In this document: one piece after another, positions 37,369-45,459 of the stretch
How positions within the stretch are numbered: position 1 is the first letter of the stretch
Layout: every line of letters begins with the position of its first letter
From: Paraspadella gotoi
Lineage: Eukaryota; Chaetognatha
DNA: 64,000 bases
Assembly (NCBI GenBank): GCA_051294375.1
Contig: CM119266.1
Coordinates: 3,290,030 to 3,354,029, forward strand
Reading direction: 5' to 3'
The notes under the pieces: generated by a model
The model's input: the letters and a program-made list of their open reading frames with translations, nothing else
What the model was told of the DNA's origin: nothing
Databases searched by the model: none
Program-made: the position numbers and the translations under genes

Positions 37369-37403
37369 TTGCAATTGCGACGATCCTTATGCTCATTTTT
37401 CTG

Positions 37404-37444
<41 letters not shown>

Positions 37445-40365
37445 AATTGCGACGATCCTTATGCTTTTAGGATTTTTTTAACTTGTATCATTTTTCTGCT
37501 TGCATCATTTTTTCAACTTGCATAATATTTTTAAATTGCATCATTTTTTCACATTAACTGATTAATTAATTAATTAAAACATTTATTAGTAATCATAAAT
37601 TAGTAATTATAAATAATAAAGATTCAAGTAAATGTGACTTATGTTTTTTCCATTTAAACTCATTTCCACTGGCACAATTCCGTCAAAACTTTATATCTAA
37701 CTTCTTCACACACTTTCCTACCACTCACAAAATTTCATCTCAATCTATTATGGGTTAAAATAAGTAAAAAGATTCAAGTAAATGTGACTCATATTTTTTC
37801 ATTAAACTCTTAAACTTTATATCAAGCATCGTTACACATTTTTCCACCCACACAAAAATTTGAACTCAATCTATCCATCCAATTATGATTAATTAGAGTA
37901 CTTATTGGTTAAAATAAGTAAAATATTTTAGTAAATGCGACTTATGTTTTCCACTTAAACTCATTTCTACTCACACGATTCCGTCGAAACTTATAATCCA
38001 TCTTTATCACACACTTTCCTACCCACCCTTCATTCCAATCCAACCAGCCAATCACGAGTTATTGGAGCTTTTTGCTAAGTTGGGACGATGAGGATTGATT
38101 GACTGATTAATTAATTATTGATTAATTAATTGACTAATTGATTAATTAACTGATTAATTATTGATTATTAATACATCCTGCATATAAATTTAATATAAAA
38201 GGAAAAAGAATCATAATCAATTAGTGAAACAGGTTTTTTGTTTTTTCCATTTAAACTCATTTCTACTCAAAAGATTCCATCGAAACTTGGTTTCCTGTTT
38301 AATCACACACTTTTCTACTCACATACAAAATTCCATACAAAATTAAGTGGTAATAAGCTAACTTGGTCAACTTGCATATATTAATCAACTTGCATAATTT
38401 GGTCAACTGACATAATTTGGTTAACTGACATAATTTGGTCTACTGACATAATTTCTGGTCAACTGACATAATTTGATCAATTAAGATAATTTGATCAATT
38501 AAGATATTTGGTCAACCGGCATAATTTTATCAACTGGCCTAATTGGTCAACATAACTGCGGAGATCGGAGAGAAAGCCTTTCTGGGAGGTCGGAAAGGTG
38601 AGTGGAACCACGAGCAGATCCCACTTCAGTTGGCTTTCTGCACCTTTCGTAACAGGTTGACATCTTCGAGAGGGAGAGGCCGCCGATGACGAAGAGAATG
38701 AGGCGCGTGACGCTGGTTTGCGCGCCTTGTCTTGGTGCTATGAACTCAGAGCTCTAGTAACCGCGCTCAGGGTGGCCGCAGTCGCTATAGATTTGACGGT
38801 CAACTCTCGCAGAATCGTGATCAACTTTGCAGATTTTGCGGGTCAGAACTGAGCAAGCATCAATTGTAGTTGAAATAGACATAATTATAAGAAGTATATT
38901 TAGATATGTCAATACTTGTAAGCAAATCCTATTACTATATTAGTCAAACATGTGGCCCTGAATATTAAAAGATATCAATCCAGATCGAAATACTCAATCT
39001 CATATCTCATAAATCAATCGATAGATCCTTACATCAATCAATTATTATTACATCAATCAATTACTATTTACTATAATTCATTATCGCATCACTCATTCGT
39101 TTTTTCTCCGGATTTTTTTATTAATTTTCTTTGATAATAACGTCTGTCGAGATCACTATACTTTTAAGATTTTTTTTTTTTTGATTCAGTATCTCAGAAT
39201 ATTTCATAAATAAATAAGCTTACTGAAGAATCATTACGTTCACTTATTGAAGGTGACAATTAAAAAACAATAATCTTTAATGAAATTGGTACAACCAATA
39301 TAAAAATTATCCATTCATTAAATAAATAAGCTATCTTGCCCCTGACTTTGGACAGGCTTTGGTGGCTTAAGGCCTCCATCACTCTTACAAGATAATCACA
39401 TCACAAGTCCCTGCAAGCTTTCAATCAAGACTCACAGTCTCATTTATTAACTCCCAGAGTACCTGGCTTCCCTATCAATGAAGTGGTATAATATTTCAAA
39501 GAATGTTTCAATCGTATGAAAAGACCACTTCCTTAATGTATTTATGTGATCATTACCCAATAGGGTAAAGTGAAAGTTTTGAATCAAAATTTAGCAGTTA
39601 TATCTTAAAAACTATCATATTAGTGAATACTAATATGTAGTTATTTTTTTTTATAAATATAGTAGCCCAGTCAGCTTATTTTGTATATAGTACTACCCTT
39701 ATATTATGTCAAAATTTAAAAATGTTTTTTTTTTTAATTCTGAGAACAGATTCAAATTCCTTGTAAAAATTTGATAAAAGAAAATAGAAATCTTTTTAAA
39801 AAAATATGTCATTAAGTAGGTTAAAATTACAAAAAAATATATTTTTAAACTAGAAATTAAAAATCGGTATTTTAAACATAGTTTTTTATATCTTTAACCA
39901 ACTTAATAAAAAAATTTAAAAAAATAATTAGAGAGAGCAAAGAATTTTGAATTTAACAACGATTTTTTATTAGTAGTTGGACATGTTTCGGCTTGCTTAT
40001 TTCAAGCCTTCATCAGCATATGACATTCAATAATAAAAAAAAAATAAACTAAAAACTACTTTCTTTCATATTTCATTTTCATTTAACTATCCCTTAGCTA
40101 ATTACTTATTTATTCACTAGTTAAATGTTAAAATTTCTCCAATGTTAGTTTTTCAAACTCCTTTATCTTTGTTGTACATTGCAAAAATGTATCTTTATTA
40201 TTTATTTATCTCTGTTTTTGTTTCTCTCTCTCTCACTCTCTCTCTCTCTCTCTCTCTCTTTAACAAGTTTCACTTCTTTTCACAACTCACTCAATCTGTC
40301 CTCACCTTCAACCTGTCCTCACATCTGACCACTATTCTGTCTCACCACTTTGTTGGAAAAACTTT

Positions 40366-40400
<35 letters not shown>

Positions 40401-43400
40401 TCTTCTTTTGCACAAAATTTATTATTGAATGTCATATGCTGATGAAGGCTTGAAATAAGCAAGCCGAAACATGTCCAACTACTAATAAAAAATCGTTGTT
40501 AAATTCAAAATTCTTTGCTCTCTCTAATACCTATGAACAACGAAAAAGAAAGGATTAACGCATCAAAAAAATAATTATACTTTCTTATATCAACTTTTTG
40601 CAAGGAATCCAAATCCGATCTTAAAATTAGAAAATTTGCATTTTGAAATTTTAACTTATTATATACTTATTACTATATATAAATATAGCTTACTGGTGCC
40701 CACTAATGTATAAAATTAAAAAATAAATTTACCAAAGTATTCTTATTAGTTTTTATTTTTATGTTTTATATGCTAAATTTTAATTTTATATTTTTTTTTT
40801 ATTTTCACATCACTCTATTACCCAGGTCTATTTTGGAGCAATTAAAATCATTTACTTCTTTTGTGTCAGGCGCTTTCCAAGGATCACATTGGTCGAAAGT
40901 TTCTGAAAGACAATTTTTAGTATTGTAAAAACTGCACTATTTAGCCTTACCAACAATTTTTTTTAAATTTCACGAAGGAAACTTCTACAAAAAATCTACT
41001 TATTGAGATTAGAAAGTCAGAGTTAAATCCAGATGATACAGGACCGTTTAAAAAATAATAATATTTAAATGTTAAAGATTCACTTTTTAAACGGGATTTT
41101 GAGCTCATTTTGAGCTCTGAATATTTCACTTACGATTGCAAAGCTTGCCGCCCATTCCACAAGAACAGTCGCAATTAAAAGATCCATTGGTGTTTCTGCA
41201 ATTGCCGTTGATGCATGGATCATTGAGGCATTCGTTGATGTCGACGCAGGTCAGGTTCACTTCAGACCAAACGGTGGGCGAAACATCCGTGTGGTTGTAT
41301 CGGCAAATGGTTTCGTTTCCCTCCGGTTTGTATCCATTTTTACAATTCACCGAGCATCGGTAGTTACAAAATCCGTCTAGAAATATAAATTTCGAATTCC
41401 GAATTAAATTAAAACTTGTTTGCTTTTATAAAATTCCGGTTAAACCAATCGAAATCCAAGCTAATTAATCAAATGTTAGTATGTTTTTTACGTTTGAAAT
41501 TATATCACGTGTAATACTAGAAAGGTCTTACGGTAAATTACCTCGTCATTGAACATTCACTAAATTGATTTAGTATTGCAAGTTATGAGCATTTAAAATT
41601 AAATAAGACGGAAGAAAGAACTGCCGAAAGAAAGAGTGATCGACCAATAAAAGAAAATCTTTCTTTGCTCACCGACTTCGTCCCAAGGACAATTGTAGTT
41701 CTTCACCCCAGAAACATCCGGAGTCCTCCAAGGGTTACAAGCGTCGAAAGTAACTGTGGAAATTAAATTTGCATGTGTTGTATAGCAATGTATAGTAATG
41801 TATACAGATGATATATGCTTTATAAAAAAAAGAATTTTAATTAAGTTCATTTATCAAAATAACATTTTTTTTCATTGAATATACCGCGGAAATGTTGCGA
41901 ACTTTCGCAAAGAGGTCTAAATGAAATATCTCTCAACCTAAAATTGGTCTGCTCTTCAATCCTTACATTGGCATCGATCTCCATGGTAACCACAAAGACA
42001 GGTGCAAATAAATGAACCAACGGTGTTCTTGCAGGTGCCGCCATTCTGGCAGATATCGCTATCGCACTCGTCGATATCTTGGCAAACCGGGAGCGTAGTT
42101 CGCGTCAGAGTCTTGGATAGAGGGAGGTGCGTACAATCGCGAGAGTTGATCTGTATGTCCGGTTTGTACCCGGTCGAGCACCAAGACGCCGCATAGCAAG
42201 TCTGTTCACACGGATCGCTGGGACCCTGATCTAACAGAGTGGAAGAGTTAATTCATAATATTTTTTACAATTTTTTTAATTTTTTTGTTGACTTTATCAG
42301 GATTCTTACTGGCTGGCGCAGTCCATGGATCGCAATATGGAGAAATCAAATGCGTTGCATTCGCGAAACAATCGTATTCAACTTAAATTTAAAATATTTT
42401 AAAAATAGAAGGGTAAATGAACTATGTTTACAAACAACATGTTTTTATACTTATCAAGTTAATAATACAAATGCACAATAATAACAATCATTGCAACAAA
42501 CAATACAGGAGAAATAAATATAAAAAAACAGTAAGGTTGTCGAAAAAATTGTTTCTAAGTATATATGTAAAGGAGAACTTCATTATTAGTATGAAAAAGA
42601 TTTTCATAGAACTTTGATTGTCTTTTATGGAAGATGGTAAATAAATCCAATGGATTTATAGTTCGAAAACTACGCCATCTATCCATCCAAAAATTGTTCT
42701 AACATTTAACTTGATCATGTCTTATTTAGCCAGATTTATTGAGAAAGACATGTTTCGGCGTTATTTTGTAATAAAAAATATATTAATTCCCAACTTTTTG
42801 TTTTAAATAAAAATAAAAATAAACATTATTCAAACGGTAAACTTATTACGTCATACCTTGGCAGTTCTCTCTCCCGAATCCGCAATTACAATAACAAGTT
42901 TCTCGATCTTGCACATCATAACAAGTCCCTTGGACACATTTGTAAGGTTTGGAATAGCATTTATTTATGTCGCCGCAAACTAGAAATATCAGTGCATAAC
43001 TTTTTAGAATATAAGTAAATTAGTATCAAGCTCATCTTTTACATTTGAATATGCTGTTTATTATAAAAACATAAGTTAAAAATAGTAACATGGTGGACGA
43101 AAATCCACCAACCGTTCATCAGCGGCCATTGGTGCAGGAAGCAAGTCATTCGCCTCCCAACCCAAAGGGCCGGGGTTCTCGCCCGGTGGTCGCCTAGCAG
43201 TTAGGAGGGACTGCTTATATTGAACGGTTCTGTCACTAACTCATAACAATTATTATTAACAATTCAGTAATTAGGATAAGAATCGATCGTAAAGTGGTAA
43301 TTATCAAGAAACTCGCCTTGGCATCGGCGTCCTACAAAACCGCACTTGCAAATGCAATGAAAGGTGTCGCCATCTTCGATGCAATGACCACCATTGAAGC

Positions 43401-45455
43401 AAGGTTGTGATCCATCTGCCTGAACCACGCATCTATCATTCGTGTCTTGAGTGCAATCTGAAGAAGAAAAAAATTAAATCCAAAAAGAATAAGAAGCCAA
43501 TAAAACAAGTTTGAGCAAACAATGTCGGATAAGCGGTAATAAGCTAATCCGATGATAAATCACGGTAATATTGTCTGACTTTCAATTTGTGATCTTAACA
43601 GATTATAACAAATAATAACAGACTTCTTAATAAATATATAAAAAAAATCTATCAATCATTACCAGTAGCTGCGCCAATACCACTTTGCATAATTTGGTCA
43701 ACTGGCAGAATGTGGTTAATCAACCAATCAATCAGAGAAAGATAGAGAGAAGGAAACTTTTAAAATTCAAATAAATGTGTCTTTTGGTTTTCTAATTGAA
43801 ACTCTTTTCCACTCCGACGATTCTATCAAAAAATTCTATTCAGCTTAATCACATACTTTCCTGCCCACACACAAAATTTCATTTCAATTTAATTATCCAA
43901 TTTTTAATCAATATAATAATTATGAGAAAATATAAATAAAAATACTTGAAGTAAATATAACTTTTGTTTTTTCCATTTTAACTCATTTCCACTCAATCAC
44001 ACACTTTCCTACCCACACACAAAATTTCATCCCAATCCATCAATCCAATCTCGAGTAATTGGAGTTTTTTGCTAAGGTGGGACGGACGGACGGACGGATT
44101 GATATAATTTTTTTTTCATAATTTATCATAATTTGATGTCCTGATTTGATAAAAATCATTTACCGACAAGATTTTAGTGTGGGACCGACGGACCGACAAA
44201 TTGAATTATAGAGTCGGAATCTGCGATAAGCAGATCCGAATAAAAAGAAAGAAATTAGTTACCATCGCAGTTGGTCTTGTTACTGTTGCAAGTGCATGAG
44301 CAAGAGTAGCCGGTGCCGTTGTTATTACAAATTCCACCGTAAAGGCAGGGCTGACTCAAGCAAGGTCCGTAACATCCTTAAAATATGAATAATGAATGTT
44401 TATTATTGTTTTCTTTTCGAAAAAAAAAATGACTTATTTAAGACGGCTAAAAGACGACACTCAATTCTAAAAATTTATATAACAAAGATTCATCTTTTAC
44501 TAAATTAACAATTAACAAGGAGGAAGACACCGACTTACTCTCGCAGTAATCGCCTGGGTTTCCCGGATGGTGGCAGCTGAAGCAAGTGCATTCGAAAGAT
44601 CCGTCCAGATTGTTGCAAGTCCCGGCTTTGAGGCAAGGTGAAAAGTCGCATTCATTGATATCGAGGCAATTGTAAATTTGGAGACCCGTCTATTGGGAGA
44701 AGTGGAGATGGGTGGAGGCCGAATGGGGAGGGAGGGGGAAGAGAAAGAGAGATATATATAAAGAAAATAGAACTTGAAAACAAAAGACACTGCCAGGTTT
44801 CCGCTTGTATCCCACCGAAGGCAGCGCAGGCGTCGTGCCCTCTACATGCGTCGTCGGCTTAATCTCGGCGTCGTATCCTTCGTCGCAGATGCAGGTGGCG
44901 TTGATGCATCTGGCGTGGGTGCCGCAAAAGTAGAGGGCGTTGCAGGGAGTGAAGTTGGTCGAGTTGGAAGGCGCTGAAGTGAACGCTTGAAAGAAGAAAA
45001 GAATAATAATGATAAGTATTGATGGAAACATGATTAAAAAAGTTTATATAATATAATATATATATAATATTATAAAGCCAGGAATTCTGAGAGTTAATTA
45101 TGTAACTGATTGTAGCTGTGTGTTTTGATTGCAAGCTTGGATCCTGCTATGTTATTATACTGGGATAGAGTCCTAAACGCACAATAACCTGACCGAATTT
45201 AGGTGAAAGATTGTCAGTTTTTTGAATGAAGGGATATTTTTTAAATTATGTCAATTTTATAGAGGAGTGACGAGAAACTTTTTAAAAACTAACAACTTCC
45301 GGTTTACAATATTCTATATAAAACAATAGCGTTCCAACTGTTTTTGTCTTTCCAGTCGTATCTTTTTTCGTACCAGGTCCAGTCGGAGTCGTTGCACAAA
45401 TCGTTGAAAATGTAGCAAACAGAATCAAAAGTACGATAGCGGAGAGAAATTTCAT
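26382..45455 (-). CDS. large EGF/Ig-domain single-pass membrane protein
   Basis: Nineteen exons, every junction in frame: 45455-45374, 44985-44816, 44689-44539, 44376-44263, 43457-43317, 42979-42857, 42381-42310, 42230-41967, 41753-41673, 41376-41134, 40902-40822, 31953-31720, 31063-30995, 30892-30659, 29934-29851, 29416-29177, 28649-28578, 28301-27582, 26842-26382. Residues 1-21 ([20 protein letters not shown] plus A) are a signal peptide. Residues 28-260 hold four EGF-like units, one with DINECD. Residues 261-818 are alternating short CDPW exons and EGF exons containing DIDEC or DINEC, the calcium-binding EGF consensus. Residues 819-1058 add a Cys-rich stretch and at least one Ig-like domain (SIRLKCAK...YVWKIDG...FVECKD). 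A membrane helix lies at about 1082-1103, then a Lys/Glu-rich tail with a 12-residue repeat ([12 protein letters not shown]) three times. With the stop at 26382 the product is 1211 residues, a cell-surface protein. Not a known orthologue I can name. Confidence 0.8.
27055..27340. repeat. hammerhead-type remnant with inverted ends
   Basis: A 20+ bp inverted pair (TTTTAGGAAAAATAGTTTTT at about 27113 and its reverse complement at about 27206-27230) encloses a minus-strand hammerhead-like core: GAAACATGTC intact, stem II partly mismatched (GACCC/GAGTC), and CTGATGA changed to ACGATGA. TTAGGG-like words flank it. Confidence 0.5.
27582..28649 (-). CDS. last short module exon and Cys-rich/Ig exon
   Basis: Exon 28649-28578 encodes [20 protein letters not shown], a diverged CDPW-type unit. 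The 720-base exon 28301-27582 carries a Cys-rich stretch (CQYDC, CEEP-type pairs) and then Ig-like sequence with Cys-Trp-Cys spacing ([22 protein letters not shown] and [19 protein letters not shown]). The donor is TTCAG|GTAGAT. Confidence 0.7.
28385..28530 (+). repeat. diverged relative of the tRNA-like LTR/SINE sequence
   Basis: Contains CCTCGGGTTCACGCC (B-box-like), GGATGGGACGTTTAACCCAC, GGATTACAGTTAGATCCGAA and GTTCTGAAGC, in the same order as the LTR at 17144-17376. It lies in an intron. Confidence 0.55.
29177..31953 (-). CDS. third to fifth CDPW/EGF modules
   Basis: EGF exons 31953-31720, 30892-30659 and 29416-29177 (234, 234 and 240 bases) alternate with short exons 31063-30995 and 29934-29851. 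The EGF exons share the plan C-x3-C-x3-C-x2-GF-x-P-x-G, an IC-x-Y strand, LTC-x-DIDEC and C-x-CPCG. The short exon 29934-29851 has the full [10 protein letters not shown]...FECSWKKQ form, while 31063-30995 has drifted ([13 protein letters not shown]). Confidence 0.75.
29996..30620. mobile_element. MITE-like element with internal minisatellite
   Basis: The left end is AGTCGGATCTGCTTATCAGC and the right end is CCGCAGATCCGACATTG. The two are inverted copies over GTCGGATCTGC. The interior is mostly an 18-20 bp repeat, GATGCAAGTTGAAAAAAAT (30165-30530). Confidence 0.65.
31140..31712. mobile_element. AT-rich palindromic MITE
   Basis: The left end contains GAGCGTCAATTATGAACAAC and ATACTGTCAATGAATATTAA; the right end contains the inverse (TAACATTTCAGTATA... 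and AATTTTTACTACGCC). It shares inner blocks with 49775-50215. Confidence 0.65.
32196..32960. mobile_element. GTCGGATCTGC-family element with CCGT repeat
   Basis: Begins GTCGGATTTGCTTATCAGCA, able to hairpin with GATCCCGAC just inside. It then has GTCGGTCCGTCGGTCCG, a GTCC tetranucleotide run (32343-32400), and two or three copies of a ~170-bp phrase (CTCGTGATTGGATGG, ATGAAATTTTGTGTG, GATATAAAGTTTYGATGGAA). The reversed version fills 43740-44245. Confidence 0.65.
32966..33262. repeat. 18-bp minisatellite, TTGACCAAATTATGCCAG type
   Basis: About 14 imperfect copies. The inverted array at 38362-38550 is its mirror across the large palindrome. Confidence 0.85.
33309..34216. repeat. left arm of a large inverted repeat
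   Basis: Reverse-complementary to 37464-38358 over about 0.9 kb with few differences: the outer edge CTTATTACCACTTAATTTTG mirrors AAAATTAAGTGGTAATAAG, and the inner edge AAAAAATCCTAAAAGC mirrors GCTTTTAGGATTTTTTTAA. The arm is built of the same ~170-bp phrase as 32410-32960 plus ATTAATTA runs. Confidence 0.88.
34217..36175. other. spacer of the inverted repeat, non-coding
   Basis: About 2 kb with a different composition from the arms. No frame longer than 80 codons, no recognisable gene and no clear repeat. It could be host DNA or the body of a decayed element. Confidence 0.4.
36176..36200. other. assembly gap (25 N)
   Basis: A run of 25 unresolved bases between a CT-rich stretch and the minisatellite at 36201. 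The junction cannot be interpreted. Confidence 0.99.
36201..36440. repeat. 22-bp minisatellite, fragment of the 62-kb element family
   Basis: GATGATAACCAAATATTGAT plus GC units, followed by the tail seen at 21610 and 63340 (CATTCATCGTCAATAAAAC, GTGTATG, GAGAGAGAG). Confidence 0.8.
36600..37110. repeat. AT-rich dispersed repeat
   Basis: Contains AATTTGCATATTGCAGTAA and CATATCGATTTAAGTATT phrases repeated within the stretch and again at 21110-21180 and 21880-22060. No gene. Confidence 0.5.
37285..37465. repeat. three tandem copies of a TTGCAATTGCGACGATCC / (CT)n unit
   Basis: TTTGCAATTGCGAYGATCCT followed by TATGCTCATTTTTCTGCTC and a CT tract, repeated three times. A variant also borders the gap at 36100-36175. 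Confidence 0.8.
37464..38358. repeat. right arm of the large inverted repeat
   Basis: Mirror of 33309-34216, with an 18-bp minisatellite extension at 38362-38550 mirroring 32966-33262. Confidence 0.88.
38570..38790 (-). pseudogene. captured copy of the last Munc18 coding exon
   Basis: Matches 51663-51880 in the same orientation: GCGGAGATCGGAGAGAAAGC, GAGCAGATCCCACTTC, GAGAGGCCGCCGATGACGAA and GAGAATGAGGCGCG are shared, with indels that break the frame. The homology covers the exon only, not its intron or the 3' UTR. The fragment is embedded between blocks of the TTGACC minisatellite family (...TGGTCAACATAAC on the left, GACGGTCAACTC on the right). Confidence 0.85.
38985..39178 (-). mobile_element. 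reversed head of the minisatellite-bearing element
   Basis: On the minus strand reads AATCTTAAAAGTATAGTGAT, CTCGACAGACGTTATTATC and AAAGAAAATTAAT, then AATAGTAATTGATTGATG repeats, as at 62040-62200. Confidence 0.7.
39968..40030 (-). ncRNA. hammerhead ribozyme motif
   Basis: Minus strand: CTGATGA (40016-40010), stem II GGCTTG... wait-free perfect pair formed by 40008-40003 with 39995-39990, GAAA (39989-39986) and CATGTC. Stem II is six base pairs. Stem I can form only distally (TTATTA with TAATAA). Confidence 0.7.
40420..40490 (+). ncRNA. hammerhead ribozyme motif, facing partner
   Basis: Plus strand: CTGATGA (40439-40445), GGCTTG/CAAGCC stem II (40447-40452 with 40460-40465), GAAA (40466-40469) and CATGTC. 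The sequence is identical to its partner over the core. Confidence 0.7.
40822..41376 (-). CDS. second CDPW/EGF module pair
   Basis: Exon 41376-41134 encodes [19 protein letters not shown], an ICRYN piece, then [20 protein letters not shown] and the rest of an EGF. Exon 40902-40822 encodes [20 protein letters not shown]. The next module exon lies about 8.9 kb away, beyond an intron full of repeats. Confidence 0.75.
41673..42381 (-). CDS. first 'CDPW' module exons of the EGF/Ig gene
   Basis: Exon 42381-42310 encodes ...[13 protein letters not shown]. Exon 42230-41967 encodes a Cys-rich lead and a [19 protein letters not shown]. Exon 41753-41673 encodes [25 protein letters not shown]. All begin and end in phase 1, so any one can be duplicated or lost without breaking frame. 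Confidence 0.75.
42400..42850. other. intron with a hammerhead-element scrap
   Basis: GACATGTTTCGGCG at 42748-42761 is the 3' half of the hammerhead core on the minus strand. No CTGATGA is found beside it. The rest is AT-rich. Confidence 0.35.
43089..43264 (+). repeat. solo, internally deleted copy of the TRIM LTR
   Basis: Starts ATGGTGGACGAAAATCCACC, keeps the GGTTCTCGCCCGG arm, lacks the GGGATGGGG...GAAGCTC part, and resumes at GGGACTGCTTATATTGAACG. Confidence 0.8.
43500..44245. mobile_element. GTCGGATCTGC-family element in reverse orientation
   Basis: The left end is CAAGTTTGAGCAAACAATGT followed by CGGATAAGCGG. The interior has a TTGGTCAACTGGCA scrap, the reversed ~170-bp phrase and a GGAC repeat. 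The right end is GTCGGAATCTGC-GATAA-GCAGATCCGA, a perfect terminal hairpin. It lies in an intron of the EGF gene. Confidence 0.7.
45374..45455 (-). CDS. signal-peptide exon of the EGF/Ig gene
   Basis: The ATG at 45455 begins a 21-residue hydrophobic leader ending ...STICA, then TTPTGP. Donor CCTG|GTACGA leaves phase 1. The next exon (44985, acceptor TTCAAG) supplies the other two bases of an Ala codon. A possible acceptor (TATTTCAG) just upstream of the ATG suggests a separate 5' UTR exon. Confidence 0.75.
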
Positions 45456-45459
45456 GGCG

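Larger units (their letters stand above)
39931..40565. mobile_element. retroelement fragment with facing hammerhead ribozymes
   Basis: Inverted arms of about 110 bp (39927-40037 and 40417-40528), each containing a hammerhead motif, flank about 380 bp of (CT)n-containing DNA. A 13-base direct repeat (AAAAAAATAATTA) at 39917-39930 and about 40567-40580 flanks it. The related copy at 55672-56215 lacks the insert. No protein is encoded. Confidence 0.75.
39590..40795. mobile_element. AT-rich palindromic MITE interrupted by a hammerhead element
   Basis: The two halves, 39590-39930 and 40566-40795, align in order with the uninterrupted copy at 55672-56215 (AGCCCAGTCAGCTTATTT, TTTACCAACTTAAT, ATTATACTTTCTTATAT, GCCCACTAATGTATAAAATT). 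The break falls between two copies of AAAAAAATAATTA. Confidence 0.8.

Noticed and set aside
40142-40453. 103-codon frame within the hammerhead element
   Set aside because: Crosses two CT tracts and the ribozyme arm; compositional.
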